NCBI RefSeq assembly: GCF_035969385.1
Contig: NZ_JAYKKJ010000005.1
Location: forward strand, 1 to 64,000
Origin: SELP01 sp035969385
Lineage (GTDB): Bacteria; Pseudomonadota; Alphaproteobacteria; Rhodobacterales; Rhodobacteraceae
Length of the DNA: 64,000 nucleotides
Reading direction: 5' to 3'
Shown here: positions 8,853-17,567 of the stretch, in pieces
Layout: every line of letters begins with the position of its first letter
Position numbering within the stretch: the first letter of the stretch is position 1
Notes under the pieces: model-generated
Told to the model about the DNA's origin: nothing
What the model saw: the letters and a program-made list of their open reading frames with translations, nothing else
Database searches by the model: none
Made by a program: the position numbers and the translations under genes

Positions 8853-9875
8853 TCAATTCCGGCTGATCGTTGCGCGACGGACCCGCGGGTCGAGAAGCGC
8901 AAGCATGAGATCGGCGAACAGGTTGCCCAGCACCAGCAGCACCGCCACCATCATGAAGATCGCCGCGACCACATACATATCGCGATCGCCGACGGCGCTC
9001 AGGATCAGGGGGCCGACGGTGGGAATGCCCAGCACGATGGCGATCTCGATCTCGCCCTTGATCATGTAGTCGAAGCGCGTGCCGAGGTTCATGATGACCG
9101 GGTGCAGGGCGTTCGGAACAGCGTGCTTGAACAGAACCTTGCGACGGGACAGGCCCTTGGCGCGCGCAGTTTCGATATACTGCATGTTCATCACATCAAG
9201 CAGGTTTCCCCGCATCATCCGCGTCGTATAGGCCTGTCCGGCCCAGATCGACACAAGCAGGATCGGCCAGACGTGTTTCAGGAAGTCCCAGAACTTTGCC
9301 CAAGTCCATCCGTCCTGAAGGATATACTGGGGCGAATTGATCGCGCCGATATAAGGCGAGTGCCAGACGATCGCGAGGAAATAGAGGATCACGAGGCTGA
9401 TCACGAATTTCGGGATGACGATTCCCATGAATGCGATCAGCGTCGCAAGGTTGTCGCCCAGTTTGTATTGGTTCGTGGCGGCGTAAATGCCCAGCAGCAC
9501 CCCAAGCGCCTGACCGATAACCAGTGTCAGTACGGCCAGAAGAAGCGTGCGCGGAAGGCGCGTGCCGATCACTTCGGTCACGGGGCGGTTCTGTTCGAAC
9601 GACATACCGAAATCGAAATGGAAGACAATATTCTTGAGCCAGGTCAGGTATTGGACTGCAATCGGCTGATCGAGGCCAAGCCTCTCGCGCATGGCTTCTG
9701 CATGGGGCAGCAGCTCGTCATAAGACTTGCCGGTTTGCGCCGCGGTGTTGGCAATCCAACTATCGACGAAGTCGCCGGGTACGGCCTGGATGATCGCGAA
9801 TGACACAATCGAGATACCCAGCAGAAGGGGGATCGACATGGCAATGCGCTTGGCAAGAAAGACGAGGAAATCCAT
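8853..9875 (-). CDS. ABC transporter permease, OppB/DppB type
   Basis: A 340-residue membrane protein starting MDFLVFLAKRIAMSIPLLLG, the usual OppB N-terminus with the first membrane helix. The AVPGDF motif, the GxxLG membrane motifs and the EAA loop (ETARAKGLSRRKVLFKHAVPN) are all present. The ATG at 9875 is preferred because upstream in-frame codons lie in the region after the hairpin and are not conserved in type. It is the first permease gene after the binding-protein gene; a hairpin between them may reduce permease expression relative to the binding protein. Confidence 0.92.
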   Translation of the reverse strand: MDFLVFLAKRIAMSIPLLLGISIVSFAIIQAVPGDFVDSWIANTAAQTGKSYDELLPHAEAMRERLGLDQPIAVQYLTWLKNIVFHFDFGMSFEQNRPVTEVIGTRLPRTLLLAVLTLVIGQALGVLLGIYAATNQYKLGDNLATLIAFMGIVIPKFVISLVILYFLAIVWHSPYIGAINSPQYILQDGWTWAKFWDFLKHVWPILLVSIWAGQAYTTRMMRGNLLDVMNMQYIETARAKGLSRRKVLFKHAVPNALHPVIMNLGTRFDYMIKGEIEIAIVLGIPTVGPLILSAVGDRDMYVVAAIFMMVAVLLVLGNLFADLMLALLDPRVRRATISRN

Positions 9876-9935
9876 GGCGGACTCCGTTGTGGCGGGGTCA
9901 AATTCTGAACGGGCCACGCGCGGTGCGCGATGGGT

Positions 9936-9965
9936 GCCCTGCCCCCCTATTCAAGGGGACAGGGC
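9936..9965 (-). terminator. Intercistronic hairpin after the binding-protein gene
   Basis: An inverted repeat, GCCCTGCCCC with GGGGACAGGGC, lies between the binding-protein gene and the first permease gene. There is no T-run. Such hairpins after binding-protein genes commonly act as mRNA stabilisers or partial terminators, keeping the binding protein in excess; that role is inferred here. Confidence 0.5.
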
Positions 9966-9982
9966 GAGCAACCGGCAAGGGC

Positions 9983-12004
9983 TTAGTATTCAGCCACTGT
10001 GCCAGGGAGGAGCTCTTCGGTCTGCAGGTCGGCGGGGACCCACAGGCGTTCACGGATCACGGCATCTTCGGCCCATTCATACATGAAGACCGGGGTGCCG
10101 GGATGCGCGTTGCGGACCCGCTTGTTCACCAGCAGAGCTGCGGGCACCTGAACCAGACCGATGTTGTAGAGGTTCTCTGTGAGGATCGACTGCATCCTAT
10201 TGGCGATTTCCGCTTGTTCAGCCGCGTCACTGGACGCGTTGAACCGCAGAACGATATCCGCTAGTTCAGCCTCGAACGGCAGAAACTCACGACCATCAGG
10301 CCCGGCCAGGTGGAATGCTGGGCAGATTTCAGACGTTGGCAGGTTGCCGCAGGTTTCCCGCGTGGGCACAACAAAACTCACCCGCTGCAGGATCGCCGTG
10401 AAGCTGCCAGAGTTGCGCAGCGGATCAAAGCTGGTTTCATCGACCGGAGTCGGCAGGACACGGATCCCGATTTCTGCCAGTTGCGAGGTCACCGCGTCGA
10501 CCTGCTTGCGGTCGTCATTTCGCTGGGACTTGAAGGTCATGTCGATGACAAGATCTTCGCCCGTGCCTGGCAAGTTCAAGATCCCGTTGCCGTCCGTGTC
10601 TTCCAGACCGAGACCGGCCAGAAGCTCGCTCGCGTAACTCTGATTGAACGGAGTAAAGTCAGTCGAAGCCGCATCGTAATAGGGCGAGCCGCTCGCGAAA
10701 CCACCCATATATGGATAAGCGAATGGACCACGCGCCAAAGCTTGTCCTAGAGCGTCACGATCAATTGCCGAGCTAAGCGCTTCGCGGAAATCGTGCTCGC
10801 GGAACAACCCACGCAATTCGGCGTCGTAATCGCTGTCAGCCATGTTCTGGGCGAAGTTCAGTTCGATCCGAAACGCCAGAGTCCGCGGTCCGAAGTTTGC
10901 CGTGACCGGCGCGTCTTCATCTTGGCTTTGCTTTAGCGCTTCAACATAGTTGCCGGGGTTTTCCATGTTCGACCAGTCACCGGTACCGGCGACAGCTTGT
11001 GTCGTGCGGTCGTCCCAGGTCGTCAATTTGAAATGCATCTCGTTGAGATAGGGCAGCTGGTTTCCGGCTTCGTCCACTTTCCAATAGTATGGATTGCGGC
11101 GAAGGATGACCAGCTCGTCAGGACGGTGCTCGACCGGTACCCATGCACCCAAAACTGGAACCGGAACATCACTTGCCGGCATTGCGTTCAGGTAATCGTC
11201 GTAGGAAGCATCGGAATTATAAGTCGGATGCGAATCGCGAAGCACATGGCTCGGCCCGGGGCAACCCTGGATATAGGCCAATCCCTCGACCACGGTTTCC
11301 GACTGCGGGCTGGGGAAGGTGAATTTGAAGGTATATGCGTCGATGATCTCGAGCGTCGCGCCACCGCCGAAGGACCCGGCCTGAATGCGGCTCGCAACGT
11401 TTTCGTCTTCGACGTTGTCGTTCCACCAGAAGGCAATGTCGTCGGTATCGAACGGATCGCCGTCAGACCACTTGACCCCTTCGACGAGGTGCATGGTCAG
11501 CTCGGTCATATCCGCGTTCCATTCCCAGGAGCGGGCAAGGTTCGGCAGCGGGCCGGTCTGGTCTTCGGCACGGATCTGCCAACGTGGGCCTTGCCGCACA
11601 AGGCATTCCTGAACGGCCATGTTGATGCCGCCCCAGCCCTGATGCTGCCCGGCAAGCCAGTTGAACCCTTCAGGCCGACCGCCGATCACGTGGCGGAAGA
11701 CGCCACCATATTCACCAATACCGTCGGACATGGCCGAGGTCTTGAAAACAAGCGGTTCCGCCGGCAGTCGATCTTCGACGGGCGGCAGTGCACCGCTTTC
11801 AACCAGCGCATCCAGGAACGGCGCCTGATTGTAAGACTCGAGTGCCCGATAGGAATACAGGTCGTCACGACCGATCAGGTCGTATTCCAGACCGGCAAGG
11901 CTCTGCTCGGGCGGCATTTCATCGGCATTGGCTGCGGTGATTCCCAGCGCGGCGGCACAAACGCCGCCCAGCAGAAACCCGGTTCGTGTTGCTTTGTGAA
12001 TCAT
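9983..12004 (-). CDS. Periplasmic solute-binding protein, family 5 (AgpA-like, probable alpha-galactoside binding)
   Basis: A 673-residue exported protein. The first 27 residues form a signal peptide ending AANA, and the body has the family 5 (peptide/nickel type) pattern, for example LARSWEWNADMTELTMHL and VKWSDGDPFDTDDI. It is larger than DppA/OppA (about 530) and similar in size to the rhizobial alpha-galactoside-binding protein AgpA, which also belongs to this peptide-type family. The start at 12004 has an excellent AGGGAGG site. It is the first gene of the operon and is divergent from the AraC regulator, so it should be the most strongly induced. The galactoside ligand is inferred from neighbours. 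Confidence 0.88.
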   Translation of the reverse strand: MIHKATRTGFLLGGVCAAALGITAANADEMPPEQSLAGLEYDLIGRDDLYSYRALESYNQAPFLDALVESGALPPVEDRLPAEPLVFKTSAMSDGIGEYGGVFRHVIGGRPEGFNWLAGQHQGWGGINMAVQECLVRQGPRWQIRAEDQTGPLPNLARSWEWNADMTELTMHLVEGVKWSDGDPFDTDDIAFWWNDNVEDENVASRIQAGSFGGGATLEIIDAYTFKFTFPSPQSETVVEGLAYIQGCPGPSHVLRDSHPTYNSDASYDDYLNAMPASDVPVPVLGAWVPVEHRPDELVILRRNPYYWKVDEAGNQLPYLNEMHFKLTTWDDRTTQAVAGTGDWSNMENPGNYVEALKQSQDEDAPVTANFGPRTLAFRIELNFAQNMADSDYDAELRGLFREHDFREALSSAIDRDALGQALARGPFAYPYMGGFASGSPYYDAASTDFTPFNQSYASELLAGLGLEDTDGNGILNLPGTGEDLVIDMTFKSQRNDDRKQVDAVTSQLAEIGIRVLPTPVDETSFDPLRNSGSFTAILQRVSFVVPTRETCGNLPTSEICPAFHLAGPDGREFLPFEAELADIVLRFNASSDAAEQAEIANRMQSILTENLYNIGLVQVPAALLVNKRVRNAHPGTPVFMYEWAEDAVIRERLWVPADLQTEELLPGTVAEY

Positions 12005-12160
12005 TGGATGTCCTCCCTTAGACGCCCAATCTGTCGCACGGTCCGGCGACTTGCCGCTTCCGGTTTTTCAACATTCTCTTCCGGTTTTTTTGATTCACAG
12101 TTACAGTTTGATAAGGCCCAAAGGATGGCAACAGCCATGTCTCGCCGAAAGGAAAATTGG

Positions 12161-13084
12161 ATGCCCCGAAACAGCCACTCGATCGATGCGACCATCCCCT
12201 TTTCGGAAGCGGTGGACCAGACGCGCGTTCCCGCCCCCAACGGGTTCATCATCGAACGGCACCGTCCGACCCTTTTCGACACGCCGTTTCACCACCACAC
12301 GTCGGTCGAGGTGAATTTCCTGCAAGACTGCAGTATGAAGTATTCTTTTTCAGGGCGGACCGCGCATCTTGAAGCCAACCGTCTGGTGGTTTTCTGGGGG
12401 GCAGCGCCCCATCGGGTTACAGACGTTGTCGGCGAGGGGCGGATCACAAATATTTACCTGACCCTGGGGCAATTCGTCCGCTGGGGTCTGCCGTCCGAAC
12501 TGGTCAAGGCGGTTCTGTCCGGCGAGGTCATCGCTTCTGCAAAACCCGATCCAATCGACGCGCTGCTGATCGACAGGCTCTACAATGAAAGACAACGTGA
12601 CGCGGCATCCTGGCGAAGGACACATCTTGCAGAAATCGAATGCCGTCTGCGGCGCCTTGCGCTTGATGGATGGTCAACGCTGTTGTCGACACCGCGACAG
12701 GCCACGCCCTTTTCGGCAAGGTCGGCGACGATGCGGCAGGTTGAAGCGATGCTTCGGTTCATTTCTGACAACTTTACCCTACCCATCTCGGTCGAGGACA
12801 TTGCCGAAGCAAGCAGTTTGTCCCCGGCCCGGGCCGGTCAGATTTTCCGCGATGTCATGACGGTCAGCATCAAGAAGCATCTGACACGGGCGCGATTGTC
12901 ACACGCCCGAATGCTCTTGATCGAAACCGAGGCGAAAGTGGGCACGGTTGCGCTGGACAGCGGGTTCGCGTCACTTTCCGCCTTCTATGAAGCATTCACC
13001 AAGGAACACGGACAATCGCCTGCCAAGTTCCGCCGACAGTCGCAGCGCAGCAATCCCTTTCTTGCGTTCCACAGACAGGACTGA
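12161..13084 (+). CDS. AraC-family transcriptional regulator (AgpT-like)
   Basis: A 307-residue regulator with an N-terminal cupin-like sensor (HHHTSVEVNFLQ, with several metal- or sugar-contact histidines possible) and a C-terminal double helix-turn-helix (about residues 195-300). The final signature GFASLSAFYEAFTKEHGQSPAKFRR is diagnostic of AraC/XylS. The start at 12161 is chosen for its AAAGGA site 7 bases upstream; two earlier in-frame ATGs at 12125 and 12137 lack one. It is divergent from the binding-protein gene. By analogy with rhizobial agpT it should activate the transport and hydrolysis operon when alpha-galactosides are present. Confidence 0.87.
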   Translation: MPRNSHSIDATIPFSEAVDQTRVPAPNGFIIERHRPTLFDTPFHHHTSVEVNFLQDCSMKYSFSGRTAHLEANRLVVFWGAAPHRVTDVVGEGRITNIYLTLGQFVRWGLPSELVKAVLSGEVIASAKPDPIDALLIDRLYNERQRDAASWRRTHLAEIECRLRRLALDGWSTLLSTPRQATPFSARSATMRQVEAMLRFISDNFTLPISVEDIAEASSLSPARAGQIFRDVMTVSIKKHLTRARLSHARMLLIETEAKVGTVALDSGFASLSAFYEAFTKEHGQSPAKFRRQSQRSNPFLAFHRQD

Positions 13085-13581
13085 GGATCGTCGACCCAAA
13101 ACCAATAACGGTTTTGCTGATGCGAGAGTGACCAATTATTTGGTTATTTCACGACTGAAAAATTTCGCTCCCTTCGTGGTGCCAACCGAAAAAGGCCACG
13201 CAATGGCAGTTTGGACGTCCGGTTTGTTGTTTTCGACTGACTACAATGCGGCCGCAGCGAACTTCCGCTTCCCGCCCAACCCTCCCGAAATGTCATTTCC
13301 GCCGCGTCGCAGAATGAATGTCCGTTTTGGGCTGAAAATGGTCATTGGAGATACTCACATCAACCCAATCGGGGAATCCTTCTTTGACAAGTCTTCTGTA
13401 AACAATCACGAATTTCGGATACCCGTCTGGTTTTGCTCCGCCGTTCTCAGGCAGGTCTAGCCGCATGACCTGACTGGCGTATGCGAAGCAAAGAATCGAA
13501 TGTGTGGCTCGCCCGTGAAAAGGACGCGTTTCATAGAAAACAGGCTAGGTGGCATTCAAGCACAACGGCTTGGGCGACAAC

Positions 13582-13619
13582 ACAAGACCCGAAGCAAAAC
13601 ACAAGACCCGAAGCAAAAC
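13582..13619 (+). repeat. Perfect 19-bp tandem duplication near the element end
   Basis: The unit ACAAGACCCGAAGCAAAAC occurs twice head to tail (13582-13600 and 13601-13619) and is followed by ACA, the start of a third copy. It lies about 100 bp outside the attachment sequence. It may be a remnant of slippage or a binding site for a recombination protein; no function is shown. Confidence 0.85.
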
Positions 13620-13701
13620 ACAAAAGGTGTATAACTAGGGGGATAATAGAAAGCCCCTCTTGGATATATCCATTATATTACAAAGATTTACATGAATTAT
13701 G

Positions 13702-13715
13702 TGGTGCCCGGGGGC
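13702..13715 (+). repeat. Distal attachment site (copy of the tRNA-Phe 3' end)
   Basis: TGGTGCCCGGGGGC is identical and in the same orientation to 42025-42038, the CCA end and acceptor/T-arm part of the tRNA-Phe gene. A direct repeat of a tRNA 3' end 144 bp from a P4-type integrase is the standard product of site-specific integration into a tRNA gene. The identity is only 14 bp and GC-rich, so chance is not fully excluded. Confidence 0.72.
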
Positions 13716-13858
13716 AGCACCAGGAATATAACTCATCATGTATCAGCGCCGCTCATTCCGCCCCATTTTCCCTTTAAAATAAATACCATTATGCCTCATC
13801 ATGTCTTGACGACAATCAAGGCATCGCACACATAATGGGGGAGTAAATGGAGGAAAGG

Positions 13859-15028
13859 ATGCGCGCCCTTCACAAGCTTCCGAGCAATGCCATCACATCA
13901 ATGCCTGCTGGCAAACACGAAGATGGAGGCGGCCTGCGCCTCGTCAAAGATGAAACCGGGGGCGGCTACTGGGTTTTTCGTTTCAGTCTCCACGGCAGGC
14001 GTCGAGAGATGGGTCTCGGGTCAATCCAAGATATTTCACTGAAGCAAGCCCGAGAACAGGCCGCGCATTGGCGCTCTCGTAGGGCGCTTGGGTACGACCC
14101 CATTTCCGAAAGAGACCGAGATCGCGCAAATCGTTTGGGAGCAAGCCTTGAGGGTGTCACACTTGAAGCCTTTGAAGCGCGCAAGGCCGAGTTGAAAGGT
14201 GAGGGAAAGTCAGGACGCTGGTTGTCTCCGCTGGAGCACCACATCCTGCCTAAGCTGGGCGCCGTCCCAATTGTGCAAATCACTCAAAGAGACCTGCGAG
14301 ATTGCCTCGCTCCGATCTGGCACGAAAAGGCAGCGACAGCGACCAAGGCAGTCAATCGTTTGAAGGTGGTCTTTGGGCACGCAGCCGCGCTCGGGCTTGA
14401 TGTCGATCTTCAGGTCGTCGACAAAGCCAAAGCGCTGCTCGGAAAACAACGCCACAAGGTCGAGCACATTCCCGCGTTGCCGTGGCGAGAGGTGCCGGCT
14501 TTCTACACCACACTGCGCGAACCGACGCTCGGCAATCTTGCGCTACGGCTACTCATACTCACTGGTGTGCGTTCAGGCCCAATCCGCAACCTCAAGCTGG
14601 AAGATATCAGCGGCGATATCTGGACCGTCCCAGCAGATGACATGAAAGGACGTGTTGGGGCTGTCGAGGCTTTTAGGGTTCCGCTCTCGGCAGAGGCTTT
14701 GGATGTTATCGAGCAGGCCAGCCCCCATGCGCGCAACGGCTTTCTTTTCTGGTCACGTAAAGGCGTAATAAGCGACATGACAATGTCGGGGGTAATGAAG
14801 CGGCAAGGCCTTGAAGCGCGACCACACGGATTTCGCACTAGCCTCAGGGAATGGCTCGCCGACTGCACTGATGCGCCACACGAAGTCGCGGAGATGGTAC
14901 TGGCCCACAAGGCTGACAGCTCGGTCGTGCGCGCATACCGTCGCACCGATTTTTTAGATCAGCGGCGGGGCCTACTGACTTCTTGGGCTGTCTTTGTGAC
15001 AGGCCAACAAGTTTCTGAGTCGGACTAA
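13859..15028 (+). CDS. P4-type tyrosine recombinase (integrase)
   Basis: A 389-residue site-specific recombinase. The N-terminal DUF4102-like arm-binding domain (GGGYWVFRFSLHGRRREMGLG) is followed by a core-binding domain and the catalytic domain with Arg in TGVRSGPI, HGFR (His-x-x-Arg), the LAHK histidine and the nucleophilic tyrosine in VVRAYRRTD. All catalytic residues are present, so it should be active. The ATG at 13859 has GGAGG with 5-base spacing; an ATG at 13847 is also possible. It should integrate and excise the surrounding island at the tRNA-Phe 3' end. Confidence 0.92.
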   Translation: MRALHKLPSNAITSMPAGKHEDGGGLRLVKDETGGGYWVFRFSLHGRRREMGLGSIQDISLKQAREQAAHWRSRRALGYDPISERDRDRANRLGASLEGVTLEAFEARKAELKGEGKSGRWLSPLEHHILPKLGAVPIVQITQRDLRDCLAPIWHEKAATATKAVNRLKVVFGHAAALGLDVDLQVVDKAKALLGKQRHKVEHIPALPWREVPAFYTTLREPTLGNLALRLLILTGVRSGPIRNLKLEDISGDIWTVPADDMKGRVGAVEAFRVPLSAEALDVIEQASPHARNGFLFWSRKGVISDMTMSGVMKRQGLEARPHGFRTSLREWLADCTDAPHEVAEMVLAHKADSSVVRAYRRTDFLDQRRGLLTSWAVFVTGQQVSESD

Positions 15029-15319
15029 TTGTTTCATGAAACTCGCATCGCATCTGGACGAAAATCTCAAAGTAGAAATCCACCTAAGATACCAGTTTAA
15101 CCCCAAGCCTGAGCGCGAGCGGCCCGCGGAGACCAGCGCGGGATGAAATTGTGTCAGCTCCATCTGCCGACGCAGTTCCAGCATCCGTAATACGTCGGGC
15201 TGCGGATGCGTCTCCAGTTCCCGCGCCACTCTCGCTCCCAATAGCATCTGAGAATTGCGGCCCATCGCTTGTAGCTCGTCCATCGAGTAGGCCAGCAGGT
15301 CCGCGTCCAAAGTAGTCAT
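14972..15319 (-). CDS. Doubtful small hypothetical protein
   Basis: An open frame of 115 residues, antisense to and overlapping the last 57 bases of the integrase gene. The first half (MTTLDADLLAYSMDELQAMG and an ELRRQMEL helix) looks protein-like and alpha-helical; the second half looks like non-coding read-through. No family is recognised and no good ribosome-binding site is visible. It may be a remnant. Confidence 0.3.
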   Translation of the reverse strand: MTTLDADLLAYSMDELQAMGRNSQMLLGARVARELETHPQPDVLRMLELRRQMELTQFHPALVSAGRSRSGLGLNWYLRWISTLRFSSRCDASFMKQLVRLRNLLACHKDSPRSQ

Positions 15320-15646
15320 CGGCTCGTCCATGGTGTGTCCATTGATCATGATCTTGCGATCCTCGACCGTTTTACGCTGGCGACAATTTCCGACCGTCTT
15401 TGCATTGATACCGAGTTTTCGGCTCTGCGTCGCGAGCGAAACTTGCGATCGCTGTATTGCTGTTCTGACACCGTGCGTTGTAGTGTTGCAGTCTTAAAGA
15501 ATTTATCCCATGGCGCCTCCTTACATTCCGACGTTTGGATCGCGCCATCAAACCGCAATACTGACATTATTAAAAATAAAATTTCAGATAATAAAATAAT
15601 TATTCATAAATAATCTAAAAACTACCAAAATTCAAAATAATTATAA
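15320..15646. other. AT-rich intergenic stretch, no gene supported
   Basis: The segment becomes strongly AT-rich from about 15560 to 15650 (runs of A/T around ATTAAAAATAAAATTTC), unlike the rest of the window. A plus-strand frame at 15335-15613 lacks a ribosome-binding site and protein-like composition. It probably contains the 3' flank of the hypothetical membrane protein gene. Confidence 0.5.
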
Positions 15647-16321
15647 TTAAGTGATTTCTGTTTTTTTTGCCGACCCAGCAAGGCGTTCGCGCTCTTCTCG
15701 TCCAACAATTATCTCAATTATAGCGGCTTCGCTCAGCAAGCCTTGCTTGTACATCATTAGCGCCTCTTTTAAGAATTGGTGAAAATTGTCATTTTTGCTA
15801 CCTAATGCTCCCTTGGTAGGAGCTATATCTATATTTTCTGCAGTTTTTGCAGTTTCTGCAGTTTCTGCGGCCTTTACCAAACTGCCGCGCATTGGACGAA
15901 TTTCAATATCTTTGGGGGTGCGCTTGATTTTTTCATCAATCCACCTTTCAGCCTCAATTACATTGGGCAAGGGGTGCTCACCAACGCTCACTCCTTTGCT
16001 TTGCCTCACGATCTTATAACCTTTATATATCTTGATAACCTCGCCGACCTTTCGTTCCAGCCTAAAACTTGCTTTAACTTGTTCAGTTTCTCGTATTTCT
16101 AATTTAGCGGGAAATTTCCCCAAATTCCGCAGTTCTTCGATCCTTCTAAGGCCGGCTTCATCAATTAAGCCTAGCCTCTCTTTTTCAAGAAGTGATTTTA
16201 CATCTTTCTTGTGTTTGTATACAAAAAAAGGCGTTGCGATAAGTGACAAAAAGAATGCAGCCAAACCACCAGTCACTGCAGCATTTAGTCCATCAATAAG
16301 CACATTCCTCTCCACTTCCAT
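15647..16321 (-). CDS. Hypothetical single-pass membrane protein of low-GC origin
   Basis: A 224-residue protein of unknown family. A hydrophobic segment at about residues 11-33 (AAVTGGLAAFFLSLIATPFFV) is followed by KHKK, predicting an N-terminal anchor with a cytoplasmic body. A short-C-terminal-domain (SHOCT)-like tail is suggested by FLKEALMMYKQGLLSEAAIIEII. A Thr/Ala/Glu repeat (AAETAETAKTAEN) forms a linker in the middle. The gene is noticeably AT-rich compared with its neighbours, a sign of recent transfer. The ATG at 16321 starts just before the membrane segment; upstream frame extension runs into the insertion sequence. Role unknown; linkage to defence is only positional. Confidence 0.6.
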   Translation of the reverse strand: MEVERNVLIDGLNAAVTGGLAAFFLSLIATPFFVYKHKKDVKSLLEKERLGLIDEAGLRRIEELRNLGKFPAKLEIRETEQVKASFRLERKVGEVIKIYKGYKIVRQSKGVSVGEHPLPNVIEAERWIDEKIKRTPKDIEIRPMRGSLVKAAETAETAKTAENIDIAPTKGALGSKNDNFHQFLKEALMMYKQGLLSEAAIIEIIVGREERERLAGSAKKTEIT

Positions 16322-16379
16322 ATTTCGCTTTCTAGACGCACTGATTGTGATTTTAGTGCAATATATATGAACCTCGCAA

Positions 16380-17429
16380 GGCTTTGTTGCACAAATGGGG
16401 TGAGGGATTCCCTGTGTGAATCCAGCGTGGTAGCTGGCGAGCATGAGCAGTTGGTCCCTTATGACGTACAAGACCAGGAACTGGCCTTCGTACAACACGG
16501 CGCTGAAGCAGCGCGGTTCGCTATCGATCTGGTTTGATCCCGATATGACCTGGCACGCGGCACCCACCGGCAAGCGCGGGCGGCAACCCGAGTTCAGCGA
16601 CGCGGCGATACAGGTTTGTCTCACGATAAAGGTGTTGTTCGGCATGCCCCTTCGCCAGACGACCGGGTTCGTCGAAAGCCTGCTGCGGTTGGCAGGCCTT
16701 GACTGGAAAGTGCCGGACTTCAGCACTCTGTCTCGCCGCCAGAAGACCCTGAGCGTCGCCATCCCTTATCGCGGAGGAACGGGTCCTTTGCACCTGCTGA
16801 TCGATGCGACCGGGATCAAAGCCGAGGGCGAGGGAGAGTGGAATGCCCGCAAGCATGGCGGGTCAAAGAAGCGCCTTTGGCGCAAGCTGCATCTTGGTAT
16901 GGACGAGGAAACACTGGAGATCCGCGCAGTCGGTGTCACGACAAGCAACGTCGGCGACGCCCCTATGTTACCCGACCTGCTGGCACAGATCCCGCCCGAC
17001 CAAGAGATTGCCACGGTCACCGCTGACGGAGCCTATGACACGCGCAGATGTCACAATGTGATTGCCGCTCGAGGTGCCGTTGCCGTCATCCCACCACGCA
17101 AGAATGCGCAACTCTGGAAGCCAACTACGGCGGGTGCTATCGCGCGAAACGAAGCCGTGAGGGCCTGCAAATATCTCGGACGGGCACTCTGGCGAAAGCT
17201 GACAGGCTATCACCGACGAAGCCGCGCAGAGACGAAGATGCACTGCGTCAAACTCCTTGGCCAAGGCCTGATGGCCAGAGACTTCGACCGGCAGGTCGCT
17301 GAGCTCCAGATCCGGATCGCGGTGCTCAACCGCTACACCGCTCTTGGCATACCCGTCACTGAGCCCGTAGGATGAGTCCGTCCGGGGAAAGGGGAAGCCT
17401 GCCCTTCAACCGATTTGTGCAACAGAGCC
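16380..17429 (+). mobile_element. IS5-family insertion sequence (IS903-like)
   Basis: A 1050-bp element bounded by near-perfect 17-bp terminal inverted repeats: GGCTTTGTTGCACAAAT at the left and, inverted, GGCTCTGTTGCACAAAT at the right (one mismatch). It contains one transposase gene. The flanks (CTCGCAA on the left, CCCTTAA on the right) show no target-site duplication, suggesting a rearrangement or deletion after insertion. Confidence 0.9.
16443..17375 (+). CDS. IS5-family transposase
   Basis: A 310-residue DDE transposase. The N-terminal IS5 domain (NWPSYNTALKQRGSLSIWFD) is intact. The three acidic catalytic residues are visible in LIDATGIK, TADGAYDTRR and the C-terminal YHRRSRAETKMHCVK with the Y-(2)-R-(3)-E-(6)-K signature of the IS4/IS5 superfamily. 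It appears full length and functional. An internal ATG at 16461 is an alternative start. It is enclosed by the inverted repeats at 16380 and 17429. Confidence 0.92.
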   Translation: MSSWSLMTYKTRNWPSYNTALKQRGSLSIWFDPDMTWHAAPTGKRGRQPEFSDAAIQVCLTIKVLFGMPLRQTTGFVESLLRLAGLDWKVPDFSTLSRRQKTLSVAIPYRGGTGPLHLLIDATGIKAEGEGEWNARKHGGSKKRLWRKLHLGMDEETLEIRAVGVTTSNVGDAPMLPDLLAQIPPDQEIATVTADGAYDTRRCHNVIAARGAVAVIPPRKNAQLWKPTTAGAIARNEAVRACKYLGRALWRKLTGYHRRSRAETKMHCVKLLGQGLMARDFDRQVAELQIRIAVLNRYTALGIPVTEPVG

Positions 17430-17567
17430 CCCTTAAGAAGAAAGATGGCTCATGCTTCACATGACAGGTTCAACTTTGATCGTTTCAGGGATTTGCCCCA
17501 ACAATAATGCGAAACTAGGCTTAATCAGCTAGTTCTACCATCTTCAGAAATTTTAGTTTGCCACAAG

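Larger units (their letters stand above)
13085..13858. other. Gene-free boundary region before the integrase
   Basis: This region of about 770 bases holds no convincing gene. It contains a 19-bp tandem repeat (13582-13619), the 14-bp tRNA-Phe-like attachment sequence (13702-13715) and a relatively AT-rich leader to the integrase. Base composition falls from about 13600 onward, consistent with passing from core into acquired DNA. Confidence 0.6.

Noticed and set aside
7818..9803. 661-codon open frame on the plus strand across the permease genes
   Set aside because: Antisense to two clear permease genes; low-complexity His/Asp/Arg-rich composition shows it is a high-GC shadow.
10997..12160. 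N-terminal extension of the AraC regulator frame
   Set aside because: It runs antisense through the binding-protein gene; the real start is at 12161 with a ribosome-binding site.
13582..13619. Tandem repeat considered as a CRISPR
   Set aside because: Only two copies with no spacer between them and no cas genes.
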